Assembly (NCBI GenBank): GCA_900772685.1
Contig: CAAGRP010000307.1
Span: forward strand, 1-36,784
Source of the DNA: Lachnospiraceae bacterium
Lineage (GTDB): Bacteria; Bacillota; Clostridia; Lachnospirales; Lachnospiraceae
DNA length: 36,784 nt
Direction: 5' to 3'
Shown here: positions 32,420 through 36,784 of the stretch, one piece after another
Position numbering within the stretch: the first letter of the stretch is position 1
Layout of the letters: each line of letters starts with the position of its first letter
The notes under the pieces: generated by a model
What the model saw: the letters and a program-made list of their open reading frames with translations, nothing else
Database searches by the model: none
What the model was told of the DNA's origin: nothing
Translations under genes and position numbers: made by a program

Positions 32420-32959
32420 TTACACTGCGAACATCTCCCTGTAATCCTCGGGCAGAAAGCGGTGATATATGATATGCGCGCCTTCATCCTTAAAACAATA
32501 ATAATATTTATCCTTCGAATCAGCAAATCTTATAAGGATATCAAAATCCTCCCCGTTTGCCTTTTCGACTATGCACTCATCCTTCTGCTCCTTAAAAAGC
32601 TCTATTATCTGCTCCATAGACGTATCATGCTTTGATACCAGCTCTATAAGCCTGTATATCAGATCGCTTTCCTTTTTATTTGAATGTATATATTCAGCCG
32701 CCTTTTCAGGCATCAGAATACAGAATCTGTCTCCTTTATTGCTTATCATTATTTTTCCATATTTTTCTTCCATATATGAAGAAAATCCCGCAAGCACATC
32801 GTTCATACCTTTTATATCCGTCTTACATTCGAGTATATTGCATAATGAGCTTAGCGGATAATAAAGCCTTACTGCCTCCTTCATATATCCAAGCTTTGCC
32901 TGCTCCTCTGCCATCATATCCGAAATATTCTCTTCAAGTCTTTTATATCCTTCGTTCAA
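32420..32959 (-). CDS. DUF3877 family protein
   Basis: 179 residues from TTG 32959, which has AGAGGTG seven bases upstream; the next in-frame ATG is residue 14 or later. The N-terminal phrase MMAEEQAKLGYMKEAVRLYYPLSSL is characteristic of DUF3877. The C-terminal part is rich in aromatic residues (YYYCFKDEGAHIIYHRFLPEDYREMF). Soluble, function unknown, largely found in Lachnospiraceae-type Clostridia as far as I recall. Confidence 0.75.
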   Translation of the reverse strand: MNEGYKRLEENISDMMAEEQAKLGYMKEAVRLYYPLSSLCNILECKTDIKGMNDVLAGFSSYMEEKYGKIMISNKGDRFCILMPEKAAEYIHSNKKESDLIYRLIELVSKHDTSMEQIIELFKEQKDECIVEKANGEDFDILIRFADSKDKYYYCFKDEGAHIIYHRFLPEDYREMFAV

Positions 32960-33021
32960 CGTTTGTCACCTCTGTTTGCTTCCTTCAAGAATCCCCCGGT
33001 ATTATCTACAGGAAATACTTA

Positions 33022-33114
33022 TCATTCGTTTGTATGACGCACTTCCGTTTTCCTTTTAGGTGTTATACCCCGCTCCGGGTTATTCTCAGATTGTGCCCTA
33101 CGGCCACTTAACAT
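33022..33114 (-). CDS. Possible 30-residue basic peptide
   Basis: An ATG-started frame of 30 codons, with GAGGT seven bases upstream and a TGA at 33022-33024. The product is strongly charged (MLSGRRAQSENNPERGITPK then RKTEVRHTNE). It lies 62 bases before the DUF3877 start on the same strand. Good start signals support it; I recognise no family. It could be a leader peptide, a small protein or chance. Confidence 0.3.
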   Translation of the reverse strand: MLSGRRAQSENNPERGITPKRKTEVRHTNE

Positions 33115-33175
33115 AATAATACCTCATGACAACTTCCAATTCCATACAATTAAAAGAGCAAATATTTTTATTTTA

Positions 33176-33199
33176 ATATGGAACCTAAGTATTCCATAT
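33176..33199. promoter_or_regulatory. Inverted repeat between DUF3877 unit and L,D-transpeptidase
   Basis: ATATGGAA (33176-33183) and TTCCATAT (33192-33199) are separated by 8 bp. The place, between two divergent transcription units, suggests an operator. Apart from this repeat, the small ORF and the promoter at 33245, I see nothing else in the 32960-33295 gap. Confidence 0.4.
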
Positions 33200-33244
33200 A
33201 ACATAAAAATGTTTACATAAAACACTGTACTATTTTGTTTTATC

Positions 33245-33253
33245 TGTTATAAT
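33245..33253 (+). promoter_or_regulatory. Extended -10 promoter before L,D-transpeptidase
   Basis: TGT-TATAAT at 33245-33253 (TG at 33245-33246). No clear -35, which is normal for an extended -10. Confidence 0.55.
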
Positions 33254-33295
33254 TTGCATTGGTAAATTTAGTTTTAACGAAAGAAGAAGGCTGGC

Positions 33296-34729
33296 ATGTC
33301 AAAGAAAAAGAAAATCTTAATAATCATATCAGTTATTGCAGCGGCTGTTTTAGCCGTATTATTATACTTAAATTACTATTTTACAAATAAATTCAGCACG
33401 GAATTTTATCCTAATACTACTGTGAACAATATGGATATTTCCTATCTCACTCTTTCCGATGCGGAAAAGGCTCTTGCTGCCGAAACAAAGGAATTCAAAC
33501 TGACATTTGATACCGGAAAATCCAAATCGGAAACAATCGAAGGCTCTGATTTTTCATATGAATTTTCAGGACAAAAGGAGCTTGAGGACATACTAAAGAA
33601 CCAGAACAACTGGCTCGAGGGTATTTACAGAACTCATGATTATGAGCTCAAGGATTGCATTTCCTATGATGAAGAGGCTCTTAAAAAAGAGATCAAGGAG
33701 CTCAGTATTTTTCAGAATATGCAGCAGCCCGAAGATGCATATGTAGATTATCAGGATAAGAAGTTTATCGTTGTTCCCGAGGAAACAGGTTCTCTATATG
33801 ATGTAGATGCATTTGCGGATGATGTCTGTTCAAATCTTTCAAAGACGGAATATTCTGCTGATGACATCAGAAAATATCAGATACTTCCGACCACGACTTC
33901 AAGCGATGAAGCTCTTATAAAAGAGGCCGATCAGAAAAATTCGCTCTGCGGCTTCAACATAACATATGATCTGCCGGACGGCAGCAAGGTAACGGTAACG
34001 CCGGAAGATATAATCGATCTTATGGTCAAGAACGAGAACGGTGATTATGTTCTGGAATCCGACGGTCTTTCCGCTTTTGTGGACAAATATGTAACAGATC
34101 TTTCATCAAAGATCAAAACCAAAGGAACCAAATGGGATTTCACAACTCACGACGGAAATACGATCCAGCTTGAAAATGATGCCTTCGGCTGGGATATCTC
34201 CGAGGACGAAGAAAAGGCCCGGCTTTTAAGCGAGATCAACAACAATACCGTGACCGAACGTGAGCCGATATATTCCTCAAGAGGACTTGACGGTGCAAAC
34301 GGTCTTGGTTCAAGCTATATAGAACTGGATCTTTCCAAACAGCATATGTGGTGCTATCAGGACGGTCAGGTATGGCTTGAAACAGACATCGTATCAGGCA
34401 AGATGACCCATGACCGATATACTCCCGAAGGCATATATGCCGTTTATAACAAGGAGAGGAACCGTCACTTAAGAGGCGAGCAGCGTCCGGACCTTTCCTA
34501 CGAATATGATGTACTCGTAGATTACTGGATCCCGTTCAACCAGGCTATCGGCATCCATGATGCTTACTGGCAGTCAAGCTACGGTGGAACGAACTTCATC
34601 CGCGGCGGATCAAGAGGATGTATAAACACTCCTTACAACGCCGTTTCACAGATCTATGAATGGGTTAAAGTCGGAACGCCTGTTGTATGTTATTACTCCG
34701 GCGATCTTAATTCGCTGTTTATAGATTAG
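33296..34729 (+). CDS. L,D-transpeptidase (YkuD) with N-terminal anchor and PG-binding domain
   Basis: 477 residues. A short basic N-terminus and one membrane helix (residues 6-28) anchor it outside the cell. The middle (about 40-320) looks like the PG_binding_4 (VanW-adjacent) domain often attached to YkuD, with 'TVNNMDISYLTLSDAEKAL'. The C-terminal YkuD domain (about 345-470) begins SYIELDLSKQHMWCYQDGQV. It carries the catalytic HDAYW...SRGCINTP motif, with Cys as nucleophile. It crosslinks peptidoglycan stems with 3-3 bonds and is normally insensitive to penicillins. It is a single gene with a strong terminator. Confidence 0.93.
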   Translation: MSKKKKILIIISVIAAAVLAVLLYLNYYFTNKFSTEFYPNTTVNNMDISYLTLSDAEKALAAETKEFKLTFDTGKSKSETIEGSDFSYEFSGQKELEDILKNQNNWLEGIYRTHDYELKDCISYDEEALKKEIKELSIFQNMQQPEDAYVDYQDKKFIVVPEETGSLYDVDAFADDVCSNLSKTEYSADDIRKYQILPTTTSSDEALIKEADQKNSLCGFNITYDLPDGSKVTVTPEDIIDLMVKNENGDYVLESDGLSAFVDKYVTDLSSKIKTKGTKWDFTTHDGNTIQLENDAFGWDISEDEEKARLLSEINNNTVTEREPIYSSRGLDGANGLGSSYIELDLSKQHMWCYQDGQVWLETDIVSGKMTHDRYTPEGIYAVYNKERNRHLRGEQRPDLSYEYDVLVDYWIPFNQAIGIHDAYWQSSYGGTNFIRGGSRGCINTPYNAVSQIYEWVKVGTPVVCYYSGDLNSLFID

Positions 34730-34740
34730 ATTTTAACCAT

Positions 34741-34769
34741 TAAGAGGCTGCGAATTTCGCAGCCTCTTA
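34741..34769. terminator. Bidirectional terminator
   Basis: TAAGAGGCTGCGA (34741-34753) pairs perfectly with TCGCAGCCTCTTA (34757-34769) around a three-base loop. It separates the convergent L,D-transpeptidase and superoxide reductase genes. Confidence 0.88.
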
Positions 34770-34771
34770 TA

Positions 34772-35149
34772 TTACTCAGCCTTCCATAGTCCATGCAGGT
34801 TGCAGTAGGCGTATACAGCCTCAACCTCATCCTTTTCACAAATATAAAACTCAACATACGGTTTGATACCCGGGTGGAGCTCTTTTCTCTGATTTCCGTA
34901 TTTTGTCTGTAATGATATCCATTCAATATAATGCTCCGGGATCATCGGGTGTTCAACAGCCCCTACTTCGACCATGACCTTCCCGCCTTCTCTCTTGAAT
35001 ACCGGAACATGCTTTTCAACTGCCGCATCTGTCGTTCCCGGAATCAGCTCTTCCATCTTTTCTCCACAGCACATAACCGGAACACCGCTGTCTTTTACAT
35101 ATGCGATTATATTTCCGCAATGTTTGCATCTAAAAAATCTTTGTGTCAT
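34772..35149 (-). CDS. Desulfoferrodoxin-type superoxide reductase
   Basis: 125 residues. The N-terminal desulforedoxin-like iron site has C-x2-C (CKHC) and the CC pair (VMCCGEKM). The C-terminal SOR domain has the iron histidines in KHVPVF, EHPMIPEHYIEWI and the YCNLHGLW terminus (Cys and His ligands). It reduces superoxide to peroxide without making oxygen, which fits an anaerobe. GGGAGA precedes the ATG. It is a single-gene unit, divergent from a truncated GNAT gene. Confidence 0.94.
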   Translation of the reverse strand: MTQRFFRCKHCGNIIAYVKDSGVPVMCCGEKMEELIPGTTDAAVEKHVPVFKREGGKVMVEVGAVEHPMIPEHYIEWISLQTKYGNQRKELHPGIKPYVEFYICEKDEVEAVYAYCNLHGLWKAE

Positions 35150-35221
35150 ATCTATTCTCCCTTCTTTCTTATATTTATAAATCCACTTTCATATCTACAT
35201 AATAGCACAAACCGCCTGATA

Positions 35222-35641
35222 TTGACATCCAAAACCGTTTGGATATATGCCCATATCGCACATGCAAAATTTGGAGAACTTTTCTCTGTTTACGAAAACG
35301 ACCGTCTTATTGCCTGCGTTGTCTGCAACAACAAAACAGCCGACGGCTATGATACAGCAAACTGGCATACCACAGCTTCGCCGGCTGAGTTTCTCGTTCT
35401 TCATGTATTTGCCGTAGACCCTACACTTCACGGAAAACATATCGGACGATTTCTCTTTGATAATATAATCTCACTTGCCAAAAATCGCCAAATCAAGACG
35501 CTGCGTATTGACGTTATCGCAAATAATCATAAGGCTGAAGGCTTTTACAAAGCACTCGGCTTTCAATTCGTTTGCCAAAAAACCCTGTATTACGATGTCG
35601 TCGGAGAGATGAGCTTTAATCTGTATGATCTTGTCCTGTGA
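35222..35641 (+). pseudogene. 5'-truncated GNAT acetyltransferase
   Basis: The frame shows the C-terminal part of a GNAT fold: YENDRLIACVVCNN, LHVFAVDPTLHGKHIGRFLF (the acetyl-CoA loop) and RIDVIANNHKAEGFYKALGF. The expected first 40-50 residues are absent. The open frame continues upstream into the antisense of the superoxide reductase gene with unrelated, non-GNAT sequence. No start codon with a ribosome binding site exists near the homologous region; TTG at 35222 is the only candidate. It is probably a remnant, but a short functional form cannot be excluded. Confidence 0.6.
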
Positions 35642-35679
35642 TAGAGCAATGAACAAATTTTGAAAGCTATCCACATAAA

Positions 35680-35711
35680 AACATAGCTGCCACATATTTT
35701 AATGCGGCAGC
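35680..35711 (-). terminator. Terminator after YdhR-like gene
   Basis: GCTGCC (35686-35691) pairs with GGCAGC (35706-35711). On the minus strand it is followed by TATGTTTTTATG. Confidence 0.55.
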
Positions 35712-35743
35712 CTGCTTCTATATACTCGATTTTCTTTTTTATA

Positions 35744-36091
35744 TTATTTATCCAATTCGGATATCATCGGAAGGTCAATAGGTCCTTTTGTAATTCTTGT
35801 CTGTTCTTCAGCTATAGTCCAAATCTGTGCCGTTACACTTGACACACCCTCTCTGGATTCTAATGCCGGTATTGCCTGTGCGGCATATGCCTCTGCGGCT
35901 TTTCTGTCTGCAAACAGATAGCATCCGCAGCCTTCATGCTTAATAGGATCCATTCCCCATATCTTCCATTGAAGTGTAGGCAGTCCGAGCATTCTCTTTA
36001 CTCCGTCTTCATTAAATGCGCCGCTTACAACCTCATCAAAGTTATCCTTCTGTACACCAAGATCCATCTTCATAAAAAGTAAAACTGACAT
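35744..36091 (-). CDS. YdhR-like putative monooxygenase (dimeric alpha-beta barrel)
   Basis: 115 residues. The N-terminal strand MSVLLFMKMDL, the middle WKIWGMDPIKHEGCGCYLFADRKAAEAYAA and the C-terminal GVSSVTAQIWTIAEEQTRITKG read like the YdhR family of small ferredoxin-like barrels, which are described as putative monooxygenases. No catalytic residue is known for certain. AGGAGGT precedes the ATG. It starts 13 bases after the acetoacetate decarboxylase-like gene, so the two were one operon. Confidence 0.6.
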   Translation of the reverse strand: MSVLLFMKMDLGVQKDNFDEVVSGAFNEDGVKRMLGLPTLQWKIWGMDPIKHEGCGCYLFADRKAAEAYAAQAIPALESREGVSSVTAQIWTIAEEQTRITKGPIDLPMISELDK

Positions 36092-36104
36092 ATATTACCT
36101 CCTG

Positions 36105-36784
36105 TTAATCCAACTTATGATCAAATCCGTAAAAGGCATACGGCAGATACTCTTCAGGCGAAACCCTGTATTCATCCTCCGGCTTTCTTGCGCCATCAAG
36201 AGCTATTCCGTCAAATGTAAGTATTGCACCAAGGGTATGAACAACCGGAAGCGAATCCCAAGGATCATGCTCTGAATGCTTATAAATAACCTCGCCTGTT
36301 CCTATAACCGGTGGTTTTGTTCCCGGATGTTTTGTTTTCCATACCGTATATAATATTGGATCCGGTGCGTCCTTTATGTTCTCAAGATGTGCCCATGTTG
36401 ATGCCGGCCAAAGATAATTATATATTATCGTTGCTCCCGGATGTCCTTCCGGATCCGGCGGTGTCAAAAGATCTTTTATCTTCAGCATCATCTCAGGGTC
36501 ATTTGGCTTTCCGTTTAATTCGGCCTTCAGCTTATAATACATTATGCCATGTCTTTCAGCATCGGCTTCATAATGCGTTCCGTCCTGTTTTATGTTAAGC
36601 CTTCCCCATTTTTTAGGATACCCTCCTACTTCACGACCAAGGATGCTTCCCATATCCACATCAAGCGTCATTCCCGGAACAAAAAGCCCCGGTCTTCCGG
36701 TCTCTGTATCTTTGCCTGAATACTACATCATGACCACTATCTTACCATTATTATTCAAATACCTATAAGTCAAATATGACTCTG
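36105..36784 (-). pseudogene. Acetoacetate decarboxylase-like gene interrupted by a stop; runs off the window
   Basis: The intact part is 188 residues from ATG 36671. It carries the family signature GREVGGYPKKWGR, whose first Lys of PKK matches the Schiff-base lysine of acetoacetate decarboxylase. The homologous frame continues for at least 17 codons before that ATG (YSGKDTETGRPGLFVPG), then meets a TAG at 36723-36725, beyond which the frame stays open to the window edge. Full-length enzymes are about 245 residues. No ribosome binding site precedes the internal ATG. It is likely a pseudogene, although the substrate of this ADC-like subgroup is unknown and the upstream part is not visible. Confidence 0.65.

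Noticed and set aside
35150..35230. TTGACA at 35222 considered as a promoter for superoxide reductase
   Set aside because: It is on the plus strand, opposite to the gene, and has no good -10 at the right spacing.

Overview
The window looks like a chromosomal segment of a strictly anaerobic Clostridia, most likely a Lachnospiraceae gut bacterium. This is inference from gene content: DUF3793 plus flavodoxin, a DUF6320 zinc-ribbon membrane protein, DUF3877, a superoxide reductase, a clostridial-type 4-hydroxybutyrate dehydrogenase, strong AGGAGG-type ribosome binding sites and several TTG starts. No tRNA, rRNA, CRISPR array or transposase was recognised.

Bases 1 to about 8,060 form an accessory, defence-type island. 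On the minus strand lies a compact operon of a HigB/RelE-like toxin, a HigA-like antitoxin fused to an ImmA/IrrE metallopeptidase domain, and a RipA-family small membrane protein. It is driven by a consensus promoter with a copy of the same palindrome on each side. Next to it is a Type III restriction-modification operon: a small XRE regulator, Mod and Res. res is split by a one-base frameshift in a six-base A run, so the methyltransferase probably acts without a working nuclease. A structured, gene-free stretch of about 400 bp separates this from an AT-rich, plus-strand Schlafen/AlbA_2 ATPase-like gene.

From about 8,065 onward the content is ordinary core metabolism. A plus-strand cluster encodes a low-molecular-weight protein tyrosine phosphatase, a YfiH/PgeF protein and a lactonase-type beta-propeller. 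A bidirectional terminator separates it from trmB and ybaK (minus). Then come a flavodoxin/DUF3793 operon with iron-box-like repeats in its promoter, trpB (TrpB2 type) with an AI-2E family transporter gene, a condensation-domain protein with a DUF6320 partner (plus), and serine acetyltransferase (minus). An FMN riboswitch then precedes the riboflavin operon ribD-ribE-ribBA-ribH (plus).

Downstream are YgjV, a CBS/DRTGG-containing Mn-dependent pyrophosphatase, L-lactate dehydrogenase, a MATE exporter and a zinc-ribbon membrane protein, all plus strand. A minus-strand operon follows, in transcription order: ferredoxin:thioredoxin reductase-like protein, thioredoxin, DNA-deoxyinosine glycosylase, enoyl-CoA hydratase, 4-hydroxybutyrate dehydrogenase. 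The right end holds DUF3877 with a possible 30-residue upstream peptide, an L,D-transpeptidase, superoxide reductase, a 5'-truncated GNAT gene, a YdhR-like protein and an acetoacetate decarboxylase gene interrupted by a stop codon.

The observations most worth following are the three-gene toxin/antitoxin-protease/membrane-protein operon with its paired operators beside a broken Type III R-M system, the redox/fermentation operon pairing an FTR-like protein with thioredoxin, and several unexplained intergenic repeats and palindromes.
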